A stretch of DNA of 64,000 bases from an uncultured Clostridia bacterium (GTDB lineage: Bacteria; Bacillota; Clostridia; Christensenellales; Aristaeellaceae): contig CAKULG010000008.1 of assembly GCA_934667105.1 (NCBI GenBank), positions 55,648-119,647 on the forward strand, in the 5' to 3' direction. Under the pieces are notes generated by a model that was not told the origin of the DNA, did not search any database, and saw only the letters and a list, made by a program, of their open reading frames with translations. Both the position numbers and the translations under genes were made by a program. Shown piece by piece: positions 23,986 through 33,964 of the stretch (the first letter of the stretch is position 1; each line of letters begins with the position of its first letter).

Positions 23986-26328
23986 TCAGGGCTTGGGCAG
24001 CAGCGCCGCCTTCAGCACATCCTCAATGTTTTCGATGAGCACGATTTGGAATTGCGCCAGCACATGAGCGGGCACATCCTCCAAATCCTTTTTATTTTCC
24101 TTGGGCAGCAGGATGGTTTTCAGCCCGGCGCGATAGGCCGCCAGCAGCTTTTCCTTCACTCCGCCGATGGGCAGCACCCGGCCCCGCAGGGTGATTTCCC
24201 CTGTCATGGCCACATCCTGGCGCACCGGGCGGCCGGACAGGGCGGAAACCAGGGCGGTGGCCATGGTGACGCCCGCCGAGGGGCCGTCCTTGGGCACAGC
24301 GCCCTCGGGCACATGGATGTGAATATCCAATTGCTTATAGAAATCCGGATCCACGCCGTATTCCGGCCCATGCGCGCGCACCCAGGAGCGGGCGGCCTGG
24401 GCGGATTCCTTCATCACATCGCCCAATTGCCCCGTTAATTGCACCTGGCCGCTGCCCGGCATCACGCTGCATTCCACTGCCAGCGTTTCACCGCCCACGG
24501 TCGTATAGGCCAGGCCGTTCACCACGCCGATTTGCGGCTGCTTTTCGGGTGCATCCCGCAGGAAGCGAGGCGCGCCTAGGTATTTTTCCACCACGGCGGG
24601 GCTCACCGTCACCTGCTGCTTATCCTCCTCCAGCATTTCCACCGCCGCCTTGCGCACCACCCGGGCAATTGTGCGGGACAGCGTGCGCACGCCCGCCTCC
24701 CGGGTGTAGCCCTCGATGATGTGCTTCATGGCCGCGTCGGGCACCCGGACGGATTTGGCGGGCAGGCCGTGCTCCAGCGTCTGCTTGGGCAGCAGATGCT
24801 TCTTGGCGATTTGAAGCTTTTCCTCTTCCGTATAGCTGGGCACCTCGATAACCTCCATCCGGTCCAGCAGCGGGGCGGGGATGGTGTCGGTGGCGTTTGC
24901 GGTGGTGATAAACATCACGTTGGAAAGATCGAAGGGCAGTTCCAGATAATGATCCCGGAATTCAGCGTTCTGCTCCCCATCCAGCACTTCCAGCATGGCG
25001 GAGGCAGGATCGCCCCGGAAATCATGGCTCATTTTATCGATCTCGTCAAAGAGGAACACCGGGTTCATGGTGCCCGCCTGCTTCATGCCCGCGATGATCC
25101 GGCCGGGGATGGCCCCCACATAGGTGCGCCGGTGGCCGCGGATTTCCGCCTCGTCCCGAACGCCGCCCAGGCTCATCTGCACAAATTTGCGGCCCACGGC
25201 CCGGGCGATGCCCTTGACGATGCTGGTTTTGCCCACGCCGGGCGGGCCCACAAAGCACAGGATGGGCCCCTTTAGGGCGGATTCCTGACTGTTGATCGCC
25301 TTCATGCGCCGCACGGCCAGATATTCGATCACCCGCTCCTTCACCTTTTCCATGGCGTAATGATCCGCGTCCAGGATACGGCGGGCGCGCTTTAAATCCA
25401 GATTGTCCGGCGTGGTTTTGCCCCAGGGCAGATCGAGAATCCATTCCACATAGGTGCGGCTTACGCCGATTTCCGGAGTGCCCGGTGCCATGCGGGAAAG
25501 CCGGTCCAGCTCCCGCAGGGCCTTTTCCCGGGCCTCCTCGTTCAGCGGCGTTTCCTCCACCCGCTTGCGCAGATCCTCCACGTCGGTAGCGTCCTTATCC
25601 CCTAGTTCCTCCTGGATGGCCTTAATCTGCTCCCGCAGGTAATAATCCTTTTGATTTTTATCGATCTGCTTTTTCAGCCGGGTCTGCACCTGCTTTTCAA
25701 TGCCCGCCAGTTCGGTTTCCCGCACCAGGATGCCGCACAGGGTTTCCAGCCGCTTTTCCACGTCGATTTCTTCCAGAATGGCCTGGCGATCCTCCACCCG
25801 GGTCAGCACGTTGGCGGCGATAATATCCGCCAATTGATCGGGCTGCTCCACATCGGTCACAGACCGCAGCGTTTCCCCCGAAACGCGCATGGAGGCCCGG
25901 GCGTATTCATCAAACAGCTCGTGGGTGGTGCGCACCAGAGCCTGCACCGCCGGGGTGTCGGGCAGGGTCTGGCCCGCCTCCTCTACATCGGCGATCCAGC
26001 AGGGCTCCTCCTGGGTGATGGCCTGGAGCACCGCCCGCTGCTGGCCCTCCACCAACACGCGGATGGAATCCCCCGGCAGGTTGAGCACCTGCTTCACCAG
26101 CGCCACCGTGCCCACCCGGCACATATCCTCTAATTCCGGTTCCTCCACATCTCCGTCCCGCTGGGCCACCAGAAACACCCGCTGATCCTCCACCATCGCC
26201 TTTTCCAGCGCGGAAATGGAACGAGGCCTGCCCACGTCGAAATGCAGCACCATGTGAGGGAAAACCATCAGCCCCCGCAAGGGAATCAGGGGCAAACGCA
26301 AAATTTGCTTCGTCTTTTTTCTTGGCAT
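23986..26328 (-). CDS. lon: ATP-dependent protease Lon (LonA)
   Basis: The 780-residue protein has the Lon N-terminal substrate-recognition domain, a coiled region, the AAA+ module with Walker A GPPGVGKTS (361-369) and Walker B VFLFDEIDK, and the C-terminal serine-lysine protease domain (DGPSAG with Ser684, and Lys727). It degrades misfolded and regulatory proteins in the cytoplasm. Length is typical of LonA. The ATG at 26328 has a GGGAG site. It follows lonB by about 90 bases, as in Bacillus. Confidence 0.97.
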   Translation of the reverse strand: MPRKKTKQILRLPLIPLRGLMVFPHMVLHFDVGRPRSISALEKAMVEDQRVFLVAQRDGDVEEPELEDMCRVGTVALVKQVLNLPGDSIRVLVEGQQRAVLQAITQEEPCWIADVEEAGQTLPDTPAVQALVRTTHELFDEYARASMRVSGETLRSVTDVEQPDQLADIIAANVLTRVEDRQAILEEIDVEKRLETLCGILVRETELAGIEKQVQTRLKKQIDKNQKDYYLREQIKAIQEELGDKDATDVEDLRKRVEETPLNEEAREKALRELDRLSRMAPGTPEIGVSRTYVEWILDLPWGKTTPDNLDLKRARRILDADHYAMEKVKERVIEYLAVRRMKAINSQESALKGPILCFVGPPGVGKTSIVKGIARAVGRKFVQMSLGGVRDEAEIRGHRRTYVGAIPGRIIAGMKQAGTMNPVFLFDEIDKMSHDFRGDPASAMLEVLDGEQNAEFRDHYLELPFDLSNVMFITTANATDTIPAPLLDRMEVIEVPSYTEEEKLQIAKKHLLPKQTLEHGLPAKSVRVPDAAMKHIIEGYTREAGVRTLSRTIARVVRKAAVEMLEEDKQQVTVSPAVVEKYLGAPRFLRDAPEKQPQIGVVNGLAYTTVGGETLAVECSVMPGSGQVQLTGQLGDVMKESAQAARSWVRAHGPEYGVDPDFYKQLDIHIHVPEGAVPKDGPSAGVTMATALVSALSGRPVRQDVAMTGEITLRGRVLPIGGVKEKLLAAYRAGLKTILLPKENKKDLEDVPAHVLAQFQIVLIENIEDVLKAALLPKP

Positions 26329-26417
26329 ACTTACTCCCGCATTCTCTGGTCAATCTGCCGGGGTAAACTTCCCGACGGTACCTTATTATAATAGAAACGG
26401 CGCGGAAATGCAATGCA

Positions 26418-28076
26418 TCATTTTGCGGCGGCAGTAAGGGGCTCCTTGGGCAAAGCGGCAGGCTCGTCCTTCTCCTGCAGGGCGGCGGGCAGCAGCAGCC
26501 AGTGCAGCGCCTGCTGAATATCGTCGATGGGCACCACCTCGATGCCCGCCTTGGCAAAGCGATCCAGATAATTTTCCCGGGGCACCAGCACGCGGTTCAG
26601 CCCCGCCCGGCGGGCTGCCTCCACCTTCGCGGGCACGCCGCCCACGGGGCGCACCAGCCCCTGCACGCTGATTTCCCCCGTCACGGCGCTGCCGCCGTCC
26701 ACCGGGCGGCCCGTCAGGGCGCTGACGGCCACCACCGTCATGGCCACCCCCGCCGAGGGGCCGTCCACCGGCGCGCCGCCGGGGAAATTGATGTGCAGAT
26801 CGGTTTTTTCATCAGCATAGCCCAGCTGGCGCAGCAGCGTCATCACATTTTCCGCCGAGGAATGAGCCATGGATTTGCGGCGCATGGTATGGCCGTTGCC
26901 CCCCAGTTCCTCCTCCTCCACGATGCCGGTGATCCGCACCCGGCCCGTGCCCGGCCGGGCCACCGCCTCCAATTCCATCACCGCGCCCTGATGGCTGCCG
27001 TGCACCGCCAGGCCGTGCACCACCCCCACCCGGTTTTCCTGGGCGGCGGCCTGCTCGGGGCGCTCGGCGTAATGCCCCGCCTCCACCACCCATTCCATAT
27101 CCGCCCGGCTGATAACGCTTCGCTTTTCCAATTGCGCCACGCCCGAGGCCATTTGCACCATGTTCACCGCGTCGCGGCCGCAGGCGGCGTAGCGGCCCGC
27201 CAGCTTGGCCGTTTCCCGGCTCATGGCGAAGCCCGCCCGCTCCGCCGCTTCATAGGCGATGCGGGCCACCTCCTCCGGCTCCAGGGCGCGGAAGAAAATC
27301 TCCATACAGCGGGAGCGCAGCGCCGGGGAAATTTCCTCCGGGCTGCGGGTGGTGGCCCCGATCAGGCGAAAATCTGCGGGCATGCCCGTTTTAAAGATTT
27401 CGTGAATATACCGGGGAATGCTGGAATCCTCGGCGTTATAATACGCCGATTCAAAATGCACCCGGCGATCCTCCAGCACCTTGAGCAGCTTATTCATCTG
27501 AATGGGGTGCAATTCCCCGATTTCATCCAGGAACAGCACGCCGCCGTGGGCGCGGCTCACGGCCCCGGGCTTGGGCTGGGGCACCCCCTGCACCCCCAAC
27601 GGCCCCGCCCCCTGATAGATGGGATCGTGCACGCTGCCGATAAGCGGATCGGCGATGGCGCGCTCGTCGAAGCGAACGCAGGTGGCGTCCATTTCGATAA
27701 AGGGCGCGCCGGGCTTGAAGGGCGTGCCCTCGCTTTGCTTGGCCGCCTCCAGCGCCAGCCGTGCCGCGCAGGTTTTGCCCACGCCGGGAGGCCCGTAAAT
27801 AATCACATGCTGCGGGTTTTTGCCGCACAGGATCGCCATCAGGGAGCGAATGCCCTCCTCCTGGCCGATAATATCCTCAAATTTCTGGGGCCGCACATGC
27901 TCGGCCAGGGGCTCAGTGAGCGAAATCGCCCGCATCTTCCGCAGATTATCCATTTCCCGGCTGCTTTCCCGGCGCGCCAGGGGCTGCGCCTGGCGCTGAT
28001 TGCGCAGCTGCGTGTAAAAAAATACGCCCGTTATCAGCGTGACCGCCATTTGGATGAGCAGCAGAAACCAGCTCAA
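26418..28076 (-). CDS. lonB: LonB-type ATP-dependent protease
   Basis: The 552-residue protein begins with a membrane segment (WFLLLIQMAVTLITGVFFY), lacks the LonA N-domain, and has an AAA+ domain (Walker A GPPGVGKT at 95-102, GGVLFLDEIGEL) and a Lon protease domain (DGPSAG, then GGVPAK). This matches Bacillus LonB, which is membrane-associated and acts in the forespore; whether this organism sporulates is not shown here. The start is a TTG at 28076 preceded by GGGGGG. Upstream lies a 293-base gap with the clpX terminator and a 7-bp hairpin (28197-28214); I see no convincing promoter boxes there. Confidence 0.93.
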   Translation of the reverse strand: MSWFLLLIQMAVTLITGVFFYTQLRNQRQAQPLARRESSREMDNLRKMRAISLTEPLAEHVRPQKFEDIIGQEEGIRSLMAILCGKNPQHVIIYGPPGVGKTCAARLALEAAKQSEGTPFKPGAPFIEMDATCVRFDERAIADPLIGSVHDPIYQGAGPLGVQGVPQPKPGAVSRAHGGVLFLDEIGELHPIQMNKLLKVLEDRRVHFESAYYNAEDSSIPRYIHEIFKTGMPADFRLIGATTRSPEEISPALRSRCMEIFFRALEPEEVARIAYEAAERAGFAMSRETAKLAGRYAACGRDAVNMVQMASGVAQLEKRSVISRADMEWVVEAGHYAERPEQAAAQENRVGVVHGLAVHGSHQGAVMELEAVARPGTGRVRITGIVEEEELGGNGHTMRRKSMAHSSAENVMTLLRQLGYADEKTDLHINFPGGAPVDGPSAGVAMTVVAVSALTGRPVDGGSAVTGEISVQGLVRPVGGVPAKVEAARRAGLNRVLVPRENYLDRFAKAGIEVVPIDDIQQALHWLLLPAALQEKDEPAALPKEPLTAAAK

Positions 28077-28307
28077 AAAAATCCCCCCTTTTTCTGTCCT
28101 CGTTAGGATGCGAAAAAAGGAGGGCCGCCATGCCGGGAAATGGTGGAAGAAGCAAAAAAATTTTTGCTGTAAAATGCTCGCCGCGCTTCAAGATATACGT
28201 CGGGGCGCCGACGTTGTTTTTGTCTCGCGACGGTTGCTTTGCTCGATTGCGTATATTTTTCCCGCGAGGCGGCGCGCGCGCCGAAAGTCCGCGCTTGCCA
28301 GCCCTAT

Positions 28308-28343
28308 AGAAAAGGAGATTCCCCTTGCGAGAAATCTCCTTTT
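28308..28343 (-). terminator. Terminator after clpX
   Basis: AAAAGGAGATT (28343-28333, minus) and AATCTCCTTTT (28320-28310) form an 11-bp stem with a 12-base loop and a T-rich 3' side, 27 bases past clpX. It should separate tig-clpP-clpX from lonB-lon-engB. Confidence 0.8.
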
Positions 28344-28369
28344 GCATATTACGCTTTCTTCGCGCAGCG

Positions 28370-29692
28370 TCAGCTGGCGCTGGGCTCGCGGGGTTCCCTC
28401 GTTTCGGCAGGGGCCTCCGCCGCAGGCTTCGCCCTCCGCCGGGGAGCGCGCTTGGGCGCTTCGGCTTCCGTTTCCAGGCGCGGCTTTTCCGTGCCCTCCA
28501 CGGCGCCCTTGGTCACGATGCAGCGGCGAACGCCCTCTTGCGCGGGCAATTCGAACATGGTGTCCAGCAGCGCGTCCTCGATAATGGCGCGCAGGCCGCG
28601 GGCGCCGCTCTTGCGGGAAATGGCCTTGGCGGCGATGGCGCGCAGCGCGTCGTCCTCAAAAACAAGCTCCACGCCGTCCAGATCCATCAGCTTTTTATAC
28701 TGCTTCACCAGCGCGTTGCGCGGCTCGGTAAGGATCTTCATCAGCGCTTCCTCATCCAGCGCGTCCAGCGTCACCGTCACCGGCAAGCGCCCCACGAATT
28801 CGGGAATCAGGCCGAATTTCATCAGATCCTCGGGCCGCATCTGGCGCAGCACGTCGCCCACGTTTTTATTCTTTTCCCCCTGCGGATCCGCGCCGAAGCC
28901 CAGCGCCTTTTTACCGATCCGCCGCTCGATCATCTGGGCCAGGCCGTCGAAAGCGCCGCCGCAGATGAAGAGGATGTTGGTGGTATCGATTTGCAGGCAT
29001 TCCTGATGGGGATGCTTCCGCCCGCCCTGGGGCGGCACGTTGGCTACCGTTCCTTCCAGAATTTTCAGCAGCGCCTGCTGCACGCCCTCGCCGCTGACGT
29101 CCCGGGTGATGGAAACGTTTTCGCCCTTCTTGGCAATCTTATCGATTTCATCGATATAGATGATGCCCCGCTGAGCGGCCTGAATATCGTTGCCCGCCGC
29201 CTGGATCAGGCGCAGGAGGATGTTTTCCACATCCTCGCCCACATAGCCCGCCTCGGTCAGCGCCGTAGCGTCGGCAATGGCGAAGGGCACGTTCAGGATG
29301 CGGGCCAGGGACTGGGCAAGATACGTCTTGCCGCAGCCCGTAGGGCCCACCATAAGAATATTGGATTTTTGCAGTTCCACATCGTCCTTGCGCTGAGGCG
29401 CGGCAATGCGCTTATAATGGTTATACACCGCCACGCACAGGGTCTTTTTCGCCTGCTCCTGGCCGATCACATATTCATCCAGCACCGCCTTCATTTCGGT
29501 GGGCAGGGGAATATCGTGAATCTCCGGCGCGGCCATGACGTCCATATCGTCCGCCACGATTTCCTGGCACAGCGCGATGCATTCATTGCAGATATAGGCC
29601 CCCGGGCCAGCCACCAAACGGCGCACCTGATCGGCGGTCTTTCCGCAGAAGGAACAGCGATGCTTCCGGGGCGTTATATCATCCTTCGCCAT
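28370..29692 (-). CDS. clpX: ATP-dependent Clp protease ATP-binding subunit ClpX
   Basis: The 440-residue AAA+ unfoldase has the N-terminal C4 zinc-binding domain (C13, C16, C35, C38), Walker A GPTGCGKT (116-123), Walker B IIYIDEIDKI, and the sensor-2 SGARGLR. It unfolds tagged substrates and feeds ClpP. The C-terminal tail of about 40 residues after residue 400 is an A/P/R/E-rich extension longer than usual for ClpX. It follows clpP by 22 bases; the ATG at 29692 has a GAGG site. Confidence 0.97.
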   Translation of the reverse strand: MAKDDITPRKHRCSFCGKTADQVRRLVAGPGAYICNECIALCQEIVADDMDVMAAPEIHDIPLPTEMKAVLDEYVIGQEQAKKTLCVAVYNHYKRIAAPQRKDDVELQKSNILMVGPTGCGKTYLAQSLARILNVPFAIADATALTEAGYVGEDVENILLRLIQAAGNDIQAAQRGIIYIDEIDKIAKKGENVSITRDVSGEGVQQALLKILEGTVANVPPQGGRKHPHQECLQIDTTNILFICGGAFDGLAQMIERRIGKKALGFGADPQGEKNKNVGDVLRQMRPEDLMKFGLIPEFVGRLPVTVTLDALDEEALMKILTEPRNALVKQYKKLMDLDGVELVFEDDALRAIAAKAISRKSGARGLRAIIEDALLDTMFELPAQEGVRRCIVTKGAVEGTEKPRLETEAEAPKRAPRRRAKPAAEAPAETREPREPSAS

Positions 29693-29714
29693 GTTTACCT
29701 CATTTTTCCCCGCG

Positions 29715-30299
29715 TCAGCGGCGGGGCTGATAGATTTCGTCGATAATACCGTATGCCAGGGCTTCTTCGGCAGTCATGAAGTAATCCCGCTCCACGTCCT
29801 GCTGCACGCGCTCCAAGGGCTGGCCCGTCATCTGGGCCATCAGGCCGTTCATTTTATCCTTGGTGCGCAGCAGCCATTTGGCGTGAATGGTCACATCGGT
29901 AGCCTGGCCGGAAGCGCCGCCCGAGGGCTGATGAATCATGATTTCGCTGTTGGGCAGCGCCAGCCGCTTGCCCTTTTCGCCCGCCATCAGCAGAAACGCG
30001 CCCATCGAGGCCGCCATACCCACGCACACCGTGCGGACGGGGCACTTGATGTAATTCATGGTGTCGAAAATCGCCATGCCCGCCGTCACGGAGCCGCCGG
30101 GGCTGTTGATATAGAGCGAAATATCGGCGTCCGGATTATCCGTTTCCAGAAACAGGAGTTGGGCCACAATGGCGTTGGCCACCTGGTCGTTAATTTCGCT
30201 GCCCAGAAAAACCACGCGGTCCTTCAGCAGCCGGGAGTAAATATCGTAAGAGCGTTCGCCGCCCGCCGTTTGTTCAACAACATAGGGGATCAAAGACAT
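29715..30299 (-). CDS. clpP: ATP-dependent Clp protease proteolytic subunit ClpP
   Basis: The 194-residue serine protease has the full catalytic triad Ser98 (GMAASMGA), His123 (MIHQP) and Asp172 (VERDY), plus the INSPGG oxyanion segment. It assembles as a double heptameric barrel with ClpX or ClpC. The ATG at 30299 has a strong AGGAGG site. It lies 52 bases after tig and is co-directional with clpX. Confidence 0.97.
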   Translation of the reverse strand: MSLIPYVVEQTAGGERSYDIYSRLLKDRVVFLGSEINDQVANAIVAQLLFLETDNPDADISLYINSPGGSVTAGMAIFDTMNYIKCPVRTVCVGMAASMGAFLLMAGEKGKRLALPNSEIMIHQPSGGASGQATDVTIHAKWLLRTKDKMNGLMAQMTGQPLERVQQDVERDYFMTAEEALAYGIIDEIYQPRR

Positions 30300-30351
30300 G
30301 CGCCCTTCCTCCTTCCATTCTATCCTCTATCATATGAAGGCCGTGGATTGA

Positions 30352-31737
30352 TTATTCCTGCTTTTCCTCCGCAGCCTCGGCCGCTTCCGCCGCCTGCTGC
30401 ACCGCCTCGGCGGCGTCCTTCGCGTCGATGCGCTGGGATTCGTCCTTTTCCTCCACCTGCGCGCTGGCCACCACCAGATCCACCACCTTGCGGATCTCGG
30501 CGTTCTCCTTGAGATATTCGCGCTGACGGTCGGACAGGGACTTTTTGAAATCCTCCAGCTCGCGGCCCATGCGCTTGGCTTCCTCAGCGGTGACCTTTTC
30601 CACGTCCTCTTCGGTGGCTTCGATCTTCTCCGCCTTCACCATCGCTTCCAGCACCAGCTGCATCTTCACCCGGTTCTTGGCCTCGGGGCGGTACATTTCC
30701 TTGATCTGCTCCTCGGTCTGGCCGGTATACTTGAGGTAATCCTCAAATTTGAAGCCCTGATACATCATGCGCATTTTCATTTCGCGCAGCATCACGTCGA
30801 TTTCGTCCTCGATCATAGCGTCGGGAATATCGCAATCCGCCGCGTCCACCGCCTGCTGCACCAGTTCGTTTTCCAGCTGCACGTCGGCGTTCTTCTGGGC
30901 GTTATCGTTCAGTTCCTTCACGATGGCGGCCTTGTATTCGTCGAAGGTGGCGTAATCGCTCACGTCGGCGGCGAAATCATCGTCCAGCGCGGGCTTCACC
31001 TTGGCCTGGATGCCGTTCACCTTCACATGGAACACAGCGTCCTTGCCCTTGAGGTTCTCGGCGTGATATTCCTCGGGGAATTTCACGTTCAGATCCTTTT
31101 CTTCGCCGATCTGCATGCCGATCATCTGCTCTTCAAAGCCGGGAATGAAATGGCCGGAGCCGATTTCCAGCGTCTGGTTTTCGGCGGTGCCGCCTTCAAA
31201 GGCAACGCCGTCCACCGTGCCGGCATAGTTCAGGTTCACCGTGTCGCCGTTTTCAACGGCGCGGTCGTTCACGTCCGCCATGGTGGTGGCCTTATCCACA
31301 TCGCGCTGGATGCGGGCGTCGATTTCCTCGTCCGTCACCTTGTGGGTATACTTGACGGCCTTGAGGCCCTTGTATTCGCCCAGTTCCACATCGGGCTTGA
31401 CGAACACCTTCACCGTGAATTTCAGGTCCTTGCCCACGCCGATCTGATCGACTTTGTCCACCTCGGGCCGGTCCACCACTTTCAGATCGTTCTCCTTCAC
31501 CGCCGCTTCATATTCCGCGGGGAAAAGAATATCGAATGCGTCGTCATAGAACACGCCCTCGCCGTACATGCTCTCGATGAGCTTGCGGGGGGCCTTGCCC
31601 TTGCGGAAGCCGGGCACGTTCACCTTGCCGCGCACCTTCAGATAGGCCTTCGCGACCGCTTCGTCGAACTTATCGGAAGCGATTTCAAAGGCGATTTTCA
31701 CTTGATTGCCAGAAATTTTTTCTACCGTGTAGCCCAT
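30352..31737 (-). CDS. tig: Trigger factor
   Basis: The 461-residue ribosome-associated chaperone and peptidyl-prolyl isomerase has the N-terminal ribosome-binding signature (NVPGFRKGKAPRKLIE), the FKBP-type domain (GDTVNLNYAGTVDGVAFEGGTAENQ) and the helical C-terminal domain with an E/A/K-rich tail. The ATG at 31737 has a GGAGGG site eight bases upstream; an upstream extension of 12 codons in frame is not preferred. It is the first gene of the proteolysis block, with a promoter at 31808-31836. Confidence 0.96.
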   Translation of the reverse strand: MGYTVEKISGNQVKIAFEIASDKFDEAVAKAYLKVRGKVNVPGFRKGKAPRKLIESMYGEGVFYDDAFDILFPAEYEAAVKENDLKVVDRPEVDKVDQIGVGKDLKFTVKVFVKPDVELGEYKGLKAVKYTHKVTDEEIDARIQRDVDKATTMADVNDRAVENGDTVNLNYAGTVDGVAFEGGTAENQTLEIGSGHFIPGFEEQMIGMQIGEEKDLNVKFPEEYHAENLKGKDAVFHVKVNGIQAKVKPALDDDFAADVSDYATFDEYKAAIVKELNDNAQKNADVQLENELVQQAVDAADCDIPDAMIEDEIDVMLREMKMRMMYQGFKFEDYLKYTGQTEEQIKEMYRPEAKNRVKMQLVLEAMVKAEKIEATEEDVEKVTAEEAKRMGRELEDFKKSLSDRQREYLKENAEIRKVVDLVVASAQVEEKDESQRIDAKDAAEAVQQAAEAAEAAEEKQE

Positions 31738-31807
31738 TAGGAACACCCTCCGTATCCGCCTTTGCGGCGCCATTGTGCTTTTGCGTCCGCATAAAGCACT
31801 AACTTAT

Positions 31808-31836
31808 ATGATAGCACATTGTTTCAAGGATTGCAA
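31808..31836 (-). promoter_or_regulatory. Promoter for tig-clpP-clpX
   Basis: TTGCAA (31836-31831) and TATCAT (31813-31808) on the minus strand are spaced 17 bases, 71 bases upstream of tig. No CtsR- or CIRCE-type heat-shock operator was seen near it. Confidence 0.7.
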
Positions 31837-31986
31837 GCCCTTCCCCGCTTCCGGCGGGGCGCGGAAGAAAATTTCTGTGCTTTCCGGGAGCCTGAGCCCC
31901 GGTTTTGCCAGCGTCCGTTTCTTTTCCCGCGATCAAAGCCCTGCGTGTTCGCGGCATCTGTCCGTTTTGCGCCGGTTCATTTCTTT

Positions 31987-32511
31987 TTATTTGAGCGTTA
32001 GTTTTTTTGTATATCTTCGGGTTATTATTGCTTTCCCATCTACTACGTTGGGCACCTTATCTTGCAGCGCAAGCCCGTTATTTTCCATTACTTTTGCCGA
32101 TGCATAATTATCATCATCGCAAGTAATCAAAACGGCAGCGATACCCAAATCCTTTGCCTTTTCCAACGCCAAACTGAGCATTAAGGTTCCGTATCCTTTA
32201 TTCCATTCAGAGAAGCGAATACCGTACCCCATATGACCACCATAGCGCTTAAGATCGTCGGTTAGTCTATGACGGATGCTTATTTCTCCAATAAAGTAGT
32301 TACGCTCCTCGTCAACCAGCCAGTAGTAATCAGCGCCGACCCTGTTGGGCTTCAAATTCCGTTCATGCCGATAGTTATCGTACTTTTCAAAGATGTTATA
32401 GGCCCTGGCGTCATCGAAAGCATAGGCGTGTATATCGTTCCGCTGATACTCGTCATATGCTTCCATGTATGATTTCAAATACTTTTCACAGGGTTCTACA
32501 AGAGCAATCAC
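31987..32511 (-). CDS. GNAT-family N-acetyltransferase
   Basis: The 174-residue protein has a GNAT fold, with the acetyl-CoA region around MGYGIRFSEWNKGYGTLMLSLALEKA and the later NYASAKVMENNGL segment, resembling ribosomal-protein or small-molecule acetyltransferases of the RimJ/RimL type. The GTG start at 32511 overlaps the stop of the upstream fusion gene (GTGA), so translation is coupled. The DNA is clearly richer in A and T than the flanking genes, consistent with transfer. Substrate unknown; antibiotic acetylation is possible but not shown. Confidence 0.8.
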   Translation of the reverse strand: MIALVEPCEKYLKSYMEAYDEYQRNDIHAYAFDDARAYNIFEKYDNYRHERNLKPNRVGADYYWLVDEERNYFIGEISIRHRLTDDLKRYGGHMGYGIRFSEWNKGYGTLMLSLALEKAKDLGIAAVLITCDDDNYASAKVMENNGLALQDKVPNVVDGKAIITRRYTKKLTLK

Positions 32512-33752
32512 CGTCTGATCTCCTTTGCTTGTATGAGTTCTTTCTCCAGCACGTCCGCAAAACGCTGCACAGCCTCGCCAAGCGTCTCGGCATAGTCGAA
32601 CGTCTCTTTATCGTCTTGATATTTCAAAGGATTTCTGCGGACATTCACTGCGGTTGCGAGCGCATGCAGATCAGGGCATAGGTTGTTTTGAAGCGCCCAT
32701 TCCGCCGCTTTTGTCTTTGCGATAATCTTGCCGGTGCGAATCGTGTAGATGCACCGGGCTATATCCAACAGCCAGCCGAAGGAATAGAAGTTCCGTCCGG
32801 TGCTTTGCGCGTATTTTCTGATCGTTTCATAGTGGCGGTTCACATCGGCGTACAGCTCGTGGAAGGAGGGATATTTCAGTTCTTTTCGTATATCCTTTCC
32901 ATACAAAAGAACGCTGCTCTCAATCAGCTCCGCCATGCCAAAGCTGTCAAAGGTATAGCTATCAGTAATTCGTTCTCCACTTGTGCCCCAGTATACCACT
33001 CGGTCGGGGGTGTTGGCGAAAAAGGCGCTCTTCGTAAGCACACCGCCTTCAAAAGAACGATAATAAAGATTATCGGGCTCCTGGGAGAGCATGGCTTGAC
33101 GGAGAGTTACAAGCAAATTCGCCTGCGGTTCAGAGATTTGCTTCTCCGTCAGAACCAAAATATCAATATCGCTCCACCCTAATCTGAAATCATCCAGCGC
33201 AGACGAGCCGTACATATAAATAGTAGGCTCACAATCTGTAAGAATACGACTGATCTCCCGAACCATCCGGTTTATAGCGAGCTGCCGCGCTTTTCTCTCT
33301 GAGCCGATGGGATGGAGGACGAATTTCTGATTTGGATAATCAAATTCCTCAATGAGCGCATCCGCAACAAAGCCGTATTTTTCATACAACGCCCTTGGCG
33401 CAATTCCTTTATCATCATCCGCTCGAAATGTGGAAACAGATATTTCTTTTTTCCTGTCTAAATTAGCAAGCGCTTCATCCATGAGCATTGCAGCCGCCCC
33501 GCGGCGACGGTATGCAGGCGCGACGGCGAGACAGCAGATCATGTTGTGCTCTCGCGAAAACAACATAACGCCGGCAATCTCAGCATCTTCTTTTACACAG
33601 ATCGCCTGCCGTTTCTCCATAAATTGGAGGACGGCAGCTCGATGCTCGTTTAGCTTTTCTTGCGTTTCCAGTCCAGGGAAGCTCCATCTCACCTGCGTAA
33701 CAAGGTTCATCCATTTTTCAATATCCTCGGGAATGCCATAAAAGAGCCGCAC
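32508..33752 (-). CDS. GNAT acetyltransferase fused to an aminoglycoside-nucleotidyltransferase-like domain
   Basis: The N-terminal half (about 1-140) is a GNAT domain with the acetyl-CoA motif CCLAVAPAYRRRGAAAMLM and YEKYGFV. The C-terminal half (about 160-414) is a polymerase-beta-type nucleotidyltransferase with GSSALDDF followed by the metal-binding DID (WSDIDILVL), resembling ANT/AadA-type adenylyltransferases with a helical C-terminal domain. Such a fusion could modify one compound twice or two different compounds. The start is a GTG at 33752 with GGAGGG eight bases upstream; the frame opens further to 33815 without a site. It is A/T-rich and coupled to the next GNAT gene. Confidence 0.8.
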   Translation of the reverse strand: MRLFYGIPEDIEKWMNLVTQVRWSFPGLETQEKLNEHRAAVLQFMEKRQAICVKEDAEIAGVMLFSREHNMICCLAVAPAYRRRGAAAMLMDEALANLDRKKEISVSTFRADDDKGIAPRALYEKYGFVADALIEEFDYPNQKFVLHPIGSERKARQLAINRMVREISRILTDCEPTIYMYGSSALDDFRLGWSDIDILVLTEKQISEPQANLLVTLRQAMLSQEPDNLYYRSFEGGVLTKSAFFANTPDRVVYWGTSGERITDSYTFDSFGMAELIESSVLLYGKDIRKELKYPSFHELYADVNRHYETIRKYAQSTGRNFYSFGWLLDIARCIYTIRTGKIIAKTKAAEWALQNNLCPDLHALATAVNVRRNPLKYQDDKETFDYAETLGEAVQRFADVLEKELIQAKEIRR

Positions 33753-33852
33753 GGCATTTTCCCTCCGTTTTCCATTGGATTCATCTGCAAAACAGCTAGA
33801 AGCATTATAGCACATAAAATGCGGGCATTTCTATCCTTTTTGCGATTTAACG

Positions 33853-33898
33853 AAAAAAATCCGAACCAGCTTCAAATATAAAAAGGTTCGATTTTTTT
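33853..33898. terminator. Bidirectional terminator between Nudix and GNAT-fusion genes
   Basis: AAAAAAATCCGAACC and GGTTCGATTTTTTT pair with one mismatch around a 17-base A-rich loop, giving A/T tracts on both sides. It should end the Nudix transcript. Confidence 0.65.
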
Positions 33899-33964
33899 AC
33901 TTTGCGAAAAGCCGTAATTTTGCTAGAAACCGTTTAAAGGGGCAAATTCTGTTCAGAGGAGGCA

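Noticed and set aside
26502..28106. 534-codon plus-strand frame opposite lonB
   Set aside because: Histidine- and arginine-rich product with no motif; lonB on the minus strand has full AAA+ and protease motifs.
28152..28167. GCAAAAAAATTTTTGC palindrome in the clpX-lonB gap
   Set aside because: A/T-only core with no stable loop and no clear partner; I saw no evidence that it is a regulator site.
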